64,000 nucleotides of DNA, from positions 1-64,000 of the forward strand of contig CALXLK010000003.1 in the NCBI GenBank assembly GCA_944389175.1, written 5' to 3'. This DNA comes from an uncultured Opitutales bacterium. GTDB lineage: Bacteria; Verrucomicrobiota; Verrucomicrobiia; Opitutales; Intestinicryptomonadaceae. This document shows, piece by piece, positions 1 through 8,032 of the stretch. The translations under genes and the position numbers were made by a program. Under the pieces are notes generated by a model, which ran no database searches, was not told the DNA's origin, and saw only the letters and a list, made by a program, of their open reading frames with translations. The stretch's first letter is position 1. Each line of letters begins with the position of its first letter.

Positions 1-24
1 GACTTTTAAAGCGGTAGTTTTCAT
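1..24 (-). CDS. 5' end of a gene running off the left edge
   Basis: On the minus strand an ATG at 24-22 opens a frame reading M-K-T-T-A-L-K-V up to the window edge. An AGGGA stretch lies about eight bases upstream of it. The Met-Lys opening resembles the secreted proteins nearby, so this may be the start of a signal peptide. It lies 190 bases downstream of the GH2 gene on the same strand, so the two may be co-transcribed. Only eight codons are visible and no function can be given. Confidence 0.4.
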
Positions 25-214
25 GTTTTTTTCCCTTTTTCGCTTTTTAACTTTTAAGATTTTCGTCTTATTTCTTTCTAAAGACGCCCGATGCTTTACA
101 GCGGAAAAGTTCTAACTGTTGCGGGGGCGCCGGTCCCAGCGTCGGCGAGCCTGAGGCTTACAATGGCATTTCCCTTGTCTGAGAGGCGGATTTGCCATTT
201 GGCAACATTTGCTG

Positions 215-2668
215 TTATTTTACGTCAATATTAAGCGATGCCGATTTTAAGTTGCAGCTTATTGTATCGATTTTGATTTTCCCCGCCTTTCCGTTCGGGC
301 GGATAACCGCAAGAAGCTTGCCGCTGAATGCCTTCATATAGTTCGACGAAAACGCGGTTTGGTCGGTTGCGTCGCCGTTGCAGAGGGCTTCCAGCCTGCC
401 GTTGCCCTCCACTTTCACGAAAATAATCGGCGTTGCAGTCGGGCAGAAGTTGCCGTCTTTGTCCACTACCGACAACTCCACAAACACGAGTTCGTCGGGA
501 TTTGCCGAAAGTTTTGAGTACTTCGCTTCCGCTTTGACGGCGTGGGGGTTGCCCGCAGTCTTTACTATTTTCTCGGCGGCTTTTTTGCCCGATGCGTCGT
601 AGGCTACGGCTTTGAGTTCGCCCGCCTCGTAGGGAACCTCGTCCCAAATGAATCGGTAGCGCTTCATCAGCTCTTTTGATTTCGGGTCGAGTCTGCGCTT
701 GCCGAACGACTTTCCGTTTACGAATATTTCGACTTCGGGGAAGTTGGAGTAGCAGATTACGGGAATCGGTTTGCCTTCGCGCCCCTCCCAATTCCAGTGC
801 GGCAGAACGTGCAGCACTTTTGCGTTTTCGCTCCAGCGCGACTGGTAGAAATAGAAACGGTCTTTCGGGAAACCCGCCAAATCGACTATTCCGAAATACG
901 AGCTGCGCGCGGGCGTTCCCTCGTTGAACGGCGTGGGCTCGCCGAGATAGTCGAAGCCCGTCCAGACGAATTCGCCGAGGAGCTTTTTGTTGACGTCCAT
1001 CACGAGGAATTGCTCGTCGGGAATTTGCGCCCACGGCGGGGCTTCGGTGTCGAAGCTCGACATTTGGTAGTCTGGGCTGAACGCCATTTTTCTTTTTATT
1101 ATGATGTCTGCGGGATATTTTTTAAGCGGCAGGTGGTATATGCCGCGCGAGCTTACCGTGGAGGCGGTCTCGCTGCCGTGAACAATCATATCCGAAAAAA
1201 GCTTCGGAATTGTGTCGCGGCACGACCACGGATTGTAGTTGACACCCACAACGTCGAAAATTCTTGCAAATTTTCCGTTGGATTTGCGGCTGAAAACCTG
1301 ACTACCGTAGTTGATGCCGACCGTGACGGGGCGCGTGGCGTCGAGTTTGTGGAAGGTGTCCACAAGCATTTTTGCCGTGTCTATTCCGTCGGGTTTTACA
1401 ATGTCGGGCATTTCGTTGCCAGCGCTCCAGATGATTATGCTGGGGTGGTTGCGGTCGCGCTTTACAAAATCTGTAATGTCGCGTTTTGCCCACTTGTCGA
1501 AATGACGCCAATAGCCGTTCCAGTTTTTGCCGTGCTTCCATTCGTCGAATGCTTCGGCTTCTACAAGGAAGCCCATTTCGTCGCAGAGGTCGAGAAATTC
1601 TGGCGAAGGCGGGTTGTGCGTCGTGCGGATTGCGTTGCAGCCCATTTCCTTGAGAATTTCGAACTGCCTGCGGATTGCCGAAACGTTTGTCGCCGCGCCG
1701 ATTGGTCCGAGGTCGTGGTGCAGGCAGACGCCTTTAAGCTGCGTGTATTTGCCGTTGAGCTTGAAGCCTTCGGTTGCCGAGAAGCTTATGGTGCGCACGC
1801 CTATGCGCGTTGATACTTCGTCCACGGTTTTGCCGCTCTTTTTGACGGAGGTTTTCAGCGTGTAGAGATTGGGAGTTTCGGGCGCCCAGAGTTTTGGCTT
1901 TTTAATTTCGAGAACGGCGTCTTTGCCCGCGGGTGTTTTCGACTCGGCTACAAGTTTGCCGTCTGCGTCGAAAATCCTGTTTTCGACGGTCGCCCCGTCG
2001 GCGTTTTCGATTTCCGCGGATACTTTTACCGTTGCGGCGTCGTTTGTAATTTTCGGGGTCGTTGCGTAAACGCCGTTGTACTTGATGTGCGTTGCGTCTT
2101 TTATTACGAGGCGCACGAATCTGTAAAGCCCCGCGCCCGAATACCAGCGCGAAGACTGCTCCTTGTTGTCGAGGCGCACTGCTACTTGGTTCTTGCCCGC
2201 CTTTACAAATTTTGTGGCGTCTATTGAAAACGACGAATATCCGTAGGGGCGTTCTCCCGCCAGCTGCGAATTTATGTAGACTGTTGCGTTGCTCATTGCG
2301 CCGTCGAATTCCAAAAATACGCGCTTGCCGTCGAGGTTTTCGGGCAGGTCGAATTGCGTTTTGTACCAGCCGATACCGAAGCAGGGCAGCGCGCCTGTGC
2401 GCCCCGTGCGCAGCTTGTAGGTTTTGTCTCCGTCGGCTTCGACTTTCACGTACTGAATGTCTATGTTCATATCGAAGGGCTTGCCTATTGCCCAGTCGTG
2501 CGGAACGCGGACGGACTCCCAACGGGAGCAGTCGAAGTCCTGCGCCTGCGCGTCGGGGGTGTCGCCCATGTTGAACTTCCAGTCGCGCAGGTTTTGCGTC
2601 TGCCTTTGGGCAAAGGCGGAAAGCGCGGCGAGCATCGCCAGAAGTGCCGTAGTCGTGTATTTTTTCAT
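215..2668 (-). CDS. secreted GH2 beta-galactosidase-like glycoside hydrolase
   Basis: This 817-residue protein should cleave terminal beta-galactosides (or related beta-glycosides) outside the cytoplasm. Residues 1-20 form a signal peptide (hydrophobic ALLAMLAALSAFA, then cleavage near AQ). Next come a jelly-roll sugar-binding domain (about 25-190), an immunoglobulin-like domain (about 195-295, ending IGVRTISF) and a TIM barrel (about 300-610), with beta-sandwich domains at the end. The family acid/base Glu is seen in WSAGNE at position 419. A Glu at 500 in GSETAST fits the expected nucleophile position. RTTHNPP and FDEW are typical GH2 core motifs. The length fits Bacteroides-like GH2 enzymes rather than E. 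coli LacZ. Substrate is inferred; beta-glucuronidase or beta-mannosidase activity is not excluded. Confidence 0.88.
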   Translation of the reverse strand: MKKYTTTALLAMLAALSAFAQRQTQNLRDWKFNMGDTPDAQAQDFDCSRWESVRVPHDWAIGKPFDMNIDIQYVKVEADGDKTYKLRTGRTGALPCFGIGWYKTQFDLPENLDGKRVFLEFDGAMSNATVYINSQLAGERPYGYSSFSIDATKFVKAGKNQVAVRLDNKEQSSRWYSGAGLYRFVRLVIKDATHIKYNGVYATTPKITNDAATVKVSAEIENADGATVENRIFDADGKLVAESKTPAGKDAVLEIKKPKLWAPETPNLYTLKTSVKKSGKTVDEVSTRIGVRTISFSATEGFKLNGKYTQLKGVCLHHDLGPIGAATNVSAIRRQFEILKEMGCNAIRTTHNPPSPEFLDLCDEMGFLVEAEAFDEWKHGKNWNGYWRHFDKWAKRDITDFVKRDRNHPSIIIWSAGNEMPDIVKPDGIDTAKMLVDTFHKLDATRPVTVGINYGSQVFSRKSNGKFARIFDVVGVNYNPWSCRDTIPKLFSDMIVHGSETASTVSSRGIYHLPLKKYPADIIIKRKMAFSPDYQMSSFDTEAPPWAQIPDEQFLVMDVNKKLLGEFVWTGFDYLGEPTPFNEGTPARSSYFGIVDLAGFPKDRFYFYQSRWSENAKVLHVLPHWNWEGREGKPIPVICYSNFPEVEIFVNGKSFGKRRLDPKSKELMKRYRFIWDEVPYEAGELKAVAYDASGKKAAEKIVKTAGNPHAVKAEAKYSKLSANPDELVFVELSVVDKDGNFCPTATPIIFVKVEGNGRLEALCNGDATDQTAFSSNYMKAFSGKLLAVIRPNGKAGKIKIDTISCNLKSASLNIDVK

Positions 2669-2747
2669 ATATTTGTTTATTATTTTCTACTTTATTTGTA
2701 TAGGGAAATTTTTATTTGAACCAACCACTCGGCGCGGTCGGGACGTT

Positions 2748-3377
2748 TTAGAGAGTTCCGAAAATTCTGTCGCCTGCGTCGCCTACCCCTGGGAGAATGT
2801 AGCCGTTTTCGTTGAGGCAGCGGTCGAGCGCGCCGAGGTATATTTCAACGTCGGGGTGCGCTTTTGAAAGAGCCTCAAGCCCCGCGGGCGCGCCGAAAAT
2901 GTTTACGGATTTTATGCGTTTTGCGCCGCGCTTTTTCACGGCGTCTACCGCCCAAATTGCGCTGCCGCCGGTTGCAAGCATCGGGTCGATTATGTAGACG
3001 GTTGTCTTTGAAAGGTTTTCGGGCAGGTTGCAGTAGTATTCAACGGGTTTGAGCGTTTCGTGGTCGCGGTACATTCCCAAGTGTCCGACGCGTGCCTCGG
3101 GGAAAATGGCAAGCATGGCGTCGAGCATTCCCATTCCGGCGCGCAGAATCGGCACAATGCAGACGTCTTCGCCGATGCGCTTTACGTCGGTTCGCTCGAG
3201 GGGCGTTTGGGTTTGGGCGTCTTTGAGGGCGGTGTTCCGCGAGGCTTCGTAGCCGAGGAAGAGGGAGACTTCGTGCGCCAGACGTTTGAACTCGGGGCGC
3301 GGCGTATCGGCGTCGCGCATGCGGGCGAGCTTGTCGGATATTATCGGGTGGTTTATTATGTGGATGTTGGCTCGCAT
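2748..3377 (-). CDS. upp: uracil phosphoribosyltransferase
   Basis: The enzyme makes UMP from uracil and PRPP in pyrimidine salvage in the cytoplasm. The PRPP-binding loop is visible as DPMLATGGSA, the uracil-site end as GDAGDRIFGTL, and VPILRAGMGM is the conserved flexible-loop region. I chose the ATG at 3377 (M-R-A-N-I-H), which gives 209 residues, the family norm. In-frame ATGs at 3392 and 3386 also exist, but a good promoter with its -10 box at 3401-3406 would start transcription almost on top of the first of them. The gene stands alone and is divergent from an MFS remnant on the other strand. Confidence 0.95.
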   Translation of the reverse strand: MRANIHIINHPIISDKLARMRDADTPRPEFKRLAHEVSLFLGYEASRNTALKDAQTQTPLERTDVKRIGEDVCIVPILRAGMGMLDAMLAIFPEARVGHLGMYRDHETLKPVEYYCNLPENLSKTTVYIIDPMLATGGSAIWAVDAVKKRGAKRIKSVNIFGAPAGLEALSKAHPDVEIYLGALDRCLNENGYILPGVGDAGDRIFGTL

Positions 3378-3391
3378 ATGGCTCATTCTCA

Positions 3392-3895
3392 ATGGCTAAA
3401 AATCTATTTTCGACTTTGGAGTTGTCAATTATAATCGTGGCACAAAGGCTTGAAACCGCGCTCTTGTTGCGGACAATGAACCATTTTATGAAGAGGGCTG
3501 ATTTTGTTTTATTTGTCATTATTTCCGCCGACAAGTATTCGGGGCTGGACCTTGCGCGTTTTTTTGCGATTATTGCGGGAGCATTTTTTATTTGTGCGGA
3601 TTTCGGCATTTGCGCGGTTGAGTCCACTCTGTTTGCAATAATGTTTTTCTTCGGCCTTGCCGCGCCCGCCGCTGCGGCAATAGTCTTAGACAGCCAGCAC
3701 AAAAACGCGGGAACGGCCGCGGCACTATTGGGCGCGCTGCCGTTTGCGGCGGGTTCTCTTGCCGCCCCGTGCATAGGAATGGGCGATGTGGCGGTGGACT
3801 TTTCCATAGTCATAATATCTGGCGGAGCCCTTTCGGCGGTCCTTGCCCTTATAGCCAGAAACTACCAGAAAAAGTACGGCCCATCGACGATGTAG
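3392..3895 (+). pseudogene. truncated Bcr/CflA-type MFS drug transporter (C-terminal part only)
   Basis: The open frame encodes 167 residues. From about residue 45 onward it resembles the last three or four membrane helices of Bcr/CflA multidrug exporters, including the conserved stretch NAGTAAALLGALPFAAGSLA and the preceding FFGLAAPAAAAIVL helix. The family is usually about 400 residues, so the first eight or so helices are missing. The upstream DNA is occupied by upp on the other strand, so the missing part cannot be in another frame here. The first ~45 residues do not look like the family. I read it as a remnant left by a deletion or rearrangement. Expression as a small membrane protein is possible but less likely. 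Confidence 0.55.
3401..3428 (-). promoter_or_regulatory. sigma-70-type promoter for upp
   Basis: Read on the minus strand there is a perfect -35 hexamer TTGACA (plus-strand 3428-3423), a 16-base spacer, and a -10-like TAGATT (3406-3401). Transcription would begin near 3394, leaving a leader of about 17 bases before the preferred upp ATG at 3377. This is prediction from sequence only. Confidence 0.5.
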
Positions 3896-3961
3896 CGCGC
3901 GCGTGCCACACTCTTTTTCCCTTTCCCGTTTTTTCCCCATACACACATATACACCGCCCGA

Positions 3962-4019
3962 AAAAAACGCTCGGCGTTTAACGCGGCCGCGCCTTTCTGC
4001 TTTTTTGGCTTAAAGGCGC
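3962..4019. repeat. two hairpins before the lipoprotein gene
   Basis: AAACGC-TCG-GCGTTT lies near 3964-3979, and GCGCCTTT (3989-3996) pairs exactly with AAAGGCGC (4012-4019) across a 15-base loop. They sit between the MFS remnant and the lipoprotein gene. The first has a T tract only when read on the minus strand. They could end transcription or form part of the 5' leader of the lipoprotein mRNA. Confidence 0.4.
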
Positions 4020-4056
4020 ATTGAAAATACCGACTAAGACTGAGAAAGGTTTTTAT

Positions 4057-4527
4057 ATGAGATTAGTATTGGCATTGTTATTTTTAATGGGGCTTTGCTC
4101 GTGCAATACGCAAGTTCCCAGCGCCCAGCAGGTGGCAGTCGAGGGCGCGTATGTGTACAATTCCGGAGTTTTGGCAAATTCCGGGTCACCCTCCTCGGTT
4201 GTGGCAAAGCTTTCTTCGGCCGACCTTACCGGCTGCCCTGAGGATTTCACCAAGGCCTTTAAGGCGTATGTGGAAGCTTGGGAAAGCTTCTCTCCGATAG
4301 CCAAGGAAATGTACGCAAAGAACATGAAAAAAGCGACGGCCGATTTGAACGCATTTATCAGTGGCTTTGCGCAGAACCCTACTGCCGCGGCCGTTGAGCT
4401 TAAGCGCCAATGGCCCGAATACTCCGCACAGATAGACAAAGCCAATTCATCTTTGCTGTCGGCTTTCAGCGCCATGAAGAGCGTGGGCGTAAAGTACAAC
4501 GCAGTCTACAATACCACTTTCTGGTAA
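4057..4527 (+). CDS. small predicted lipoprotein, unknown function
   Basis: I do not recognise this protein. Starting at the ATG at 4057, which has a GAGAAAGG ribosome site seven bases upstream, it has 156 residues. It opens with a lipoprotein signal (MRLVLALLFLMGLCSC) whose second Cys would be lipidated and anchor it to a membrane facing the periplasm. The open frame can be extended upstream to a TTG at 4021, but that would bury the signal. The rest is mostly helical and soluble (for example AKEMYAKNMKKATADLNAF), with repeated Ala/Lys/Tyr-rich amphipathic segments. A terminator-like hairpin follows, so it is probably a single-gene transcript. Confidence 0.7.
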   Translation: MRLVLALLFLMGLCSCNTQVPSAQQVAVEGAYVYNSGVLANSGSPSSVVAKLSSADLTGCPEDFTKAFKAYVEAWESFSPIAKEMYAKNMKKATADLNAFISGFAQNPTAAAVELKRQWPEYSAQIDKANSSLLSAFSAMKSVGVKYNAVYNTTFW

Positions 4528-4621
4528 AATATTTAAAATATTTCGACGCATACTTAGCCTCGAAAGGGCGGTAGGTGGTATCTCCGCTTTTACTAAAAGT
4601 TGGCTTGACTGTGAGCGGTTT

Positions 4622-4664
4622 GAAAACAGAATTGTCGGATAATTAGACGCGATTCTGTTTTTTT
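4622..4664. terminator. terminator-like hairpin after the lipoprotein gene
   Basis: GAAAACAGAAT (4622-4632) pairs with ATTCTGTTTT beginning at 4652 across a loop of about 19 bases, followed by a run of T. The A-rich left arm makes it usable in both directions. It lies just before the next start codon at 4667, so it may also affect initiation there. Confidence 0.5.
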
Positions 4665-4666
4665 TC

Positions 4667-6298
4667 ATGTCGGCATTAAGGTATTTGATATCGTTTATGA
4701 CGGCGGCTTTTGGATTGGCCGTCATCTTTTTGGCTGCCTGCATACCTGCGTATTTTACATCGGTGGACAGACACGTTGTCGCGCGCGCGGGCGCGGGCTC
4801 GAAAAGCCTTGAGGCCGCGGCGGAATTGGCCCTCGACTCGGCGTGCGTGTCGACGGCTCTCATTTTGGCCGACTGCGCACCCAATGCTCAGCATTTGAAA
4901 AAACGGGCAAACTCTCTGCTTCAAACGCATAAAACTTGGGCGCAATTCGGCGGAGACGCCCCGTTCTTCGAGGCCTTCATGCCGAAGGATTTTAAGGGCT
5001 TGTTTATACCGGTTTACAAATGCATGGCCGGGCGCAAAGACAGAGCCTCGCTCATAGATTCGCTATCCGAGAGCAAGAGCGCAATGGTGGGGCGCATATT
5101 GTCGTTGCGCAAACTCAACACGGTGTTGCTGCCCCCGTCGTATTCGTCGGCGGGGGCGCCCTACGAGGCCTCGCTTGCGACTTTGGCTCTGTTGGCGCAG
5201 TCGGGCGATTTAAGCGACTCTTTCCTCTACTACCTCTCGGTTAAAATTTCCAATATATCCGACGCAAGAGAACAGGAGTCGTTTGAAAAATGCATGGTGG
5301 GCATTTTGGCGCTCTCATCGCATTTGGATTATTCCGCGCTTTCGAGCATATTTAAACTGTTTAAGTCGCCGGACGACGTCTTTGAATTTTCGCAGGCCTA
5401 TCTGGCTCCGGAAAGCGATTATTTTAGAAAATGCGTCATTTCGGCGGCCATTCTTTCCGGCGATATCAAGTCGGTCTCGAATTATTTAAAAGGTGCCGAT
5501 ATAAAAACCTGGGGCGACTTGGCCTTCACGCTCGATTACGGGCAGGCCGCGGTGGAATTTTTGCTCTCAAACAACAAGCCCGTCTACGAAAATTCCCCGG
5601 CGGCGGAATTCATAGACAAGTATTGCTCGCCGATGAAAAACCTTTTTGCGCCGTTGTGCGTCAACCACCTAAATATTGCGCTCGCCGTGAAAATTCTGCT
5701 CTCGATTATAGGAGGCGCGGTTTTCGCAGAGGGGATTTTGGGCTTCTTTAGAATGAACAGGGGCGCTTATCTGCCTGCGCGCTGCGCGGCCTCGGGCATA
5801 ATAATTTCCGCCCTCTTTTTTGCCGCGGTGGAGCCGTCGGCTTTCGACGTGAAAATAGAAAACGCCGCCGCCACCCAGCTTTCGATAGTTTTCGATAGAG
5901 TAAAATCAAATATCATAGGAGAAAAAGACATGTTTTCAATCGATACAGATTCTGCCACACTGGCGGCGATTGCACTGTTCTTTGTGTTGCAGTCGTTAGT
6001 GTATGTAGTTTGTTTGGTGCGCCTGAATGCAATCAAGAGGCAGCGCGTATCCGCCACGCTAAAGCTGAAGCTTCTGGAAAACGAGGACAACCTCTTCGAT
6101 CTCGGTCTTTACATAGGGTTGGCGGGAACCGTGGCAAGCCTTATACTTCTTACCTTCGGCGTCATAAACGCAAGCCTCATGGCAGGCTACACTTCGACGC
6201 TCTTTGGCATTCTGTTTACGGCTTTGGTAAAGATTGTCCATCTGAGAAAATACAGGCGCAAGCTTTTAGTGGAATCGGCAAATGAACAACATTCATAG
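4667..6298 (+). CDS. unknown membrane protein with a MotA/ExbB-like C-terminal end
   Basis: No family is certain. The 543-residue protein has one N-terminal membrane helix (about 8-30), a soluble helical region (about 35-330) and membrane helices near 336-360, 372-390, 428-450 and a final pair at 480-523. That last pair contains GLAGTVASLILL, then a turn and YTSTLFGILFTALV. It resembles the conserved Gly-Thr and Thr-rich helices of the MotA/TolQ/ExbB proton-channel family, so a force-transducing or scaffold role is possible. No partner MotB/ExbD-like gene is adjacent. It overlaps the start of lpxA by 17 bases, which suggests co-translation with it. No Shine-Dalgarno site is seen before the ATG. 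Confidence 0.6.
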   Translation: MSALRYLISFMTAAFGLAVIFLAACIPAYFTSVDRHVVARAGAGSKSLEAAAELALDSACVSTALILADCAPNAQHLKKRANSLLQTHKTWAQFGGDAPFFEAFMPKDFKGLFIPVYKCMAGRKDRASLIDSLSESKSAMVGRILSLRKLNTVLLPPSYSSAGAPYEASLATLALLAQSGDLSDSFLYYLSVKISNISDAREQESFEKCMVGILALSSHLDYSALSSIFKLFKSPDDVFEFSQAYLAPESDYFRKCVISAAILSGDIKSVSNYLKGADIKTWGDLAFTLDYGQAAVEFLLSNNKPVYENSPAAEFIDKYCSPMKNLFAPLCVNHLNIALAVKILLSIIGGAVFAEGILGFFRMNRGAYLPARCAASGIIISALFFAAVEPSAFDVKIENAAATQLSIVFDRVKSNIIGEKDMFSIDTDSATLAAIALFFVLQSLVYVVCLVRLNAIKRQRVSATLKLKLLENEDNLFDLGLYIGLAGTVASLILLTFGVINASLMAGYTSTLFGILFTALVKIVHLRKYRRKLLVESANEQHS

Positions 6299-7070
6299 CA
6301 CCGCGATAATCTCGCCCGGGGCCGTCTTGGGCGACAACGTAACTGTCGGGGCCTTCGCATCTGTCGAGGGTGCGGCCAAAATAGGCGACGGCTCAATAAT
6401 TGAACCGTACGCGAGGGTTCTTTCGGGCGCGCGCATCGGTAAAAATTGCCGGATATGCTCGTTCGCCATTGTCGCCGGCGCTCCACAGGATTTGCATTTC
6501 GACCAAAATATACAAACGTACGCGCAAATAGGCGACGGCACTGTGATCCGCGAACACGCCACCGTGCACCGGGCGACCTTCGAGGGCAAGTCCACGCTAA
6601 TAGGCTCAAATTGCCTCATTATGTGTTCCGGCCACGTAGGCCACGATTGCATTATCGGCAACAATGTCATAATAGCCTCGTTTGCCGCCGCGGCCGGCCA
6701 CTGCCAGATAGCAGACAACACCTTTGTAAGCGGGGGCGTTATGATCCACCAGCGCGTGCGCATCGGCGAGGGCGTGATGCTTAGCGGAAATTCCGCCACG
6801 AGTCTGGATATTCCCCCGTACACCACAACGTACGGCAGAAACATGATGGGGGCGCTCAACCTCATAGGCATGAACCGCAGGGGCATTCCGCGAGAGTCTA
6901 TCGCCGAGGTCAAACATTTGTTCAGCAAGGTCTATGAAACGCTCTCTGTCCGCAAAAACGCGCTCGAACTTTTGGAACAAGGGGCCGCAAAAACGCCCGA
7001 GGGCAAAAAGTTTCTCGAATTTTTCACGGTGCCCAACCGCCATTATATGACGCGCCGGCAAGAGTCTTAA
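6282..7070 (+). CDS. lpxA: acyl-ACP-UDP-N-acetylglucosamine O-acyltransferase
   Basis: LpxA attaches a hydroxyacyl chain to UDP-GlcNAc, the first step of lipid A synthesis, in the cytoplasm. The 262-residue protein shows the left-handed beta-helix hexapeptide repeat from residue 5 to about 185 (for example ISPGAVLGDNVTVGAF). The catalytic-His region is seen as GHVGHDC, and a helical C-terminal domain runs from about 195. The length matches E. coli LpxA (262). Its ATG lies inside the end of the preceding membrane protein gene, and pdxA starts four bases after its stop, so the three probably form one operon. Confidence 0.93.
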   Translation: MNNIHSTAIISPGAVLGDNVTVGAFASVEGAAKIGDGSIIEPYARVLSGARIGKNCRICSFAIVAGAPQDLHFDQNIQTYAQIGDGTVIREHATVHRATFEGKSTLIGSNCLIMCSGHVGHDCIIGNNVIIASFAAAAGHCQIADNTFVSGGVMIHQRVRIGEGVMLSGNSATSLDIPPYTTTYGRNMMGALNLIGMNRRGIPRESIAEVKHLFSKVYETLSVRKNALELLEQGAAKTPEGKKFLEFFTVPNRHYMTRRQES

Positions 7071-7073
7071 GAG

Positions 7074-7997
7074 ATGAAGCGCATCGCAATTACAGTGGGC
7101 GACCCTTCGGGCGTAGGCCCGGAGGTAATAAGGGGATGGGCCTTTGCAAATAGGCAAAAGCTCTCTCAAGCTGTGTTTGTGGGACATGAAAACTTTCTAG
7201 GGACTTTGCCCGCAGGCGCGGAAACAGTGCGCGTGGGGCCTCCTGAATACGAAGCCGTCTTAGGAAAGCCCGATCCCGACGGCGCGCGCGTGGCCTTTGC
7301 CGCGTTGGAGGAGGCAGCTGCGGGATGCCTGCGCGGCGATTATGGCGCCGTGGCCACGGGCCCGATTTCAAAAGAGTGCATGCGACGGGTCGGATTCAAT
7401 TTCCAGGGCCAGACCGAGTTTTTTGCCGACCGCTGGAGGGGCGTTCCGGTAATGAGTTTTGCGGGGGAGAAGTTTATTGTGAGCCTTGTGACGTGGCATT
7501 GCCCGCTTAAGGAGGTATCTTCGCTTATAAGCTACGAAAAAATCGAGAGGGCCGTCGATGCTTCGGCTAAGTTGGCGCGCAGGCTGCGCGGCATAAGCGA
7601 GCCCAGAATCGCCGTATGCGGCTTAAACCCGCATGCCGGAGAGGGCGGAATAATCGGCAGGGATGAGGTCGATTTTATAAATCCGGCTCTTTCGAAGATA
7701 CGCATAAGGCATCCGAATTTAAGCCAATGCCTTCCTCCTGATACGGTATTCGAGCGCGTATTAAAGGGCGAGTTCGACTGCATAGTCTCCATGTATCACG
7801 ACCAAGCTCTCGCGCCGCTTAAGGCCATTGAATTCGACAAGGCCGTAAACGTTTCGATGAACTTGCCGTTCCTGCGCGTCAGCCCGGACCACGGTACGGC
7901 CTTTTCAATCGCAGGCAAAAATTTGGCCTCATTTGAGAGCTTCGCGTGCGCGTTTGACCTGGCCGAAAAATTCATATCATGCGATAGCATGAAATAA
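7074..7997 (+). CDS. pdxA: 4-hydroxythreonine-4-phosphate dehydrogenase (PdxA) with an altered metal site
   Basis: PdxA oxidises 4-phospho-hydroxythreonine in the DXP-dependent pyridoxal phosphate pathway. The family signature is clear: ITVGDPSGVGPE at residues 6-17, CGLNPHAGEGG around 182-192, MYHDQALAPLK around 240-250 and a C-terminal DHGTAF. Of the three His that bind the divalent metal, His142 (in VTWHCPL) and His242 (in MYHDQ) are present. The first, normally in a GHTEF motif, is Gln113 here (FQGQTEF). The protein is 307 residues, a little short of E. coli PdxA (329). It follows lpxA closely. The assignment is firm; the effect of the Gln is unknown. Confidence 0.92.
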   Translation: MKRIAITVGDPSGVGPEVIRGWAFANRQKLSQAVFVGHENFLGTLPAGAETVRVGPPEYEAVLGKPDPDGARVAFAALEEAAAGCLRGDYGAVATGPISKECMRRVGFNFQGQTEFFADRWRGVPVMSFAGEKFIVSLVTWHCPLKEVSSLISYEKIERAVDASAKLARRLRGISEPRIAVCGLNPHAGEGGIIGRDEVDFINPALSKIRIRHPNLSQCLPPDTVFERVLKGEFDCIVSMYHDQALAPLKAIEFDKAVNVSMNLPFLRVSPDHGTAFSIAGKNLASFESFACAFDLAEKFISCDSMK

Positions 7998-8032
7998 TAA
8001 TTATTCATAGTATTAACGGGCGCAGTATAGAG

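Noticed and set aside
231..1034. Long frames overlapping the GH2 gene in other frames and on the other strand
   Set aside because: Shadows of the GH2 coding region; none has a ribosome site or recognisable domain.
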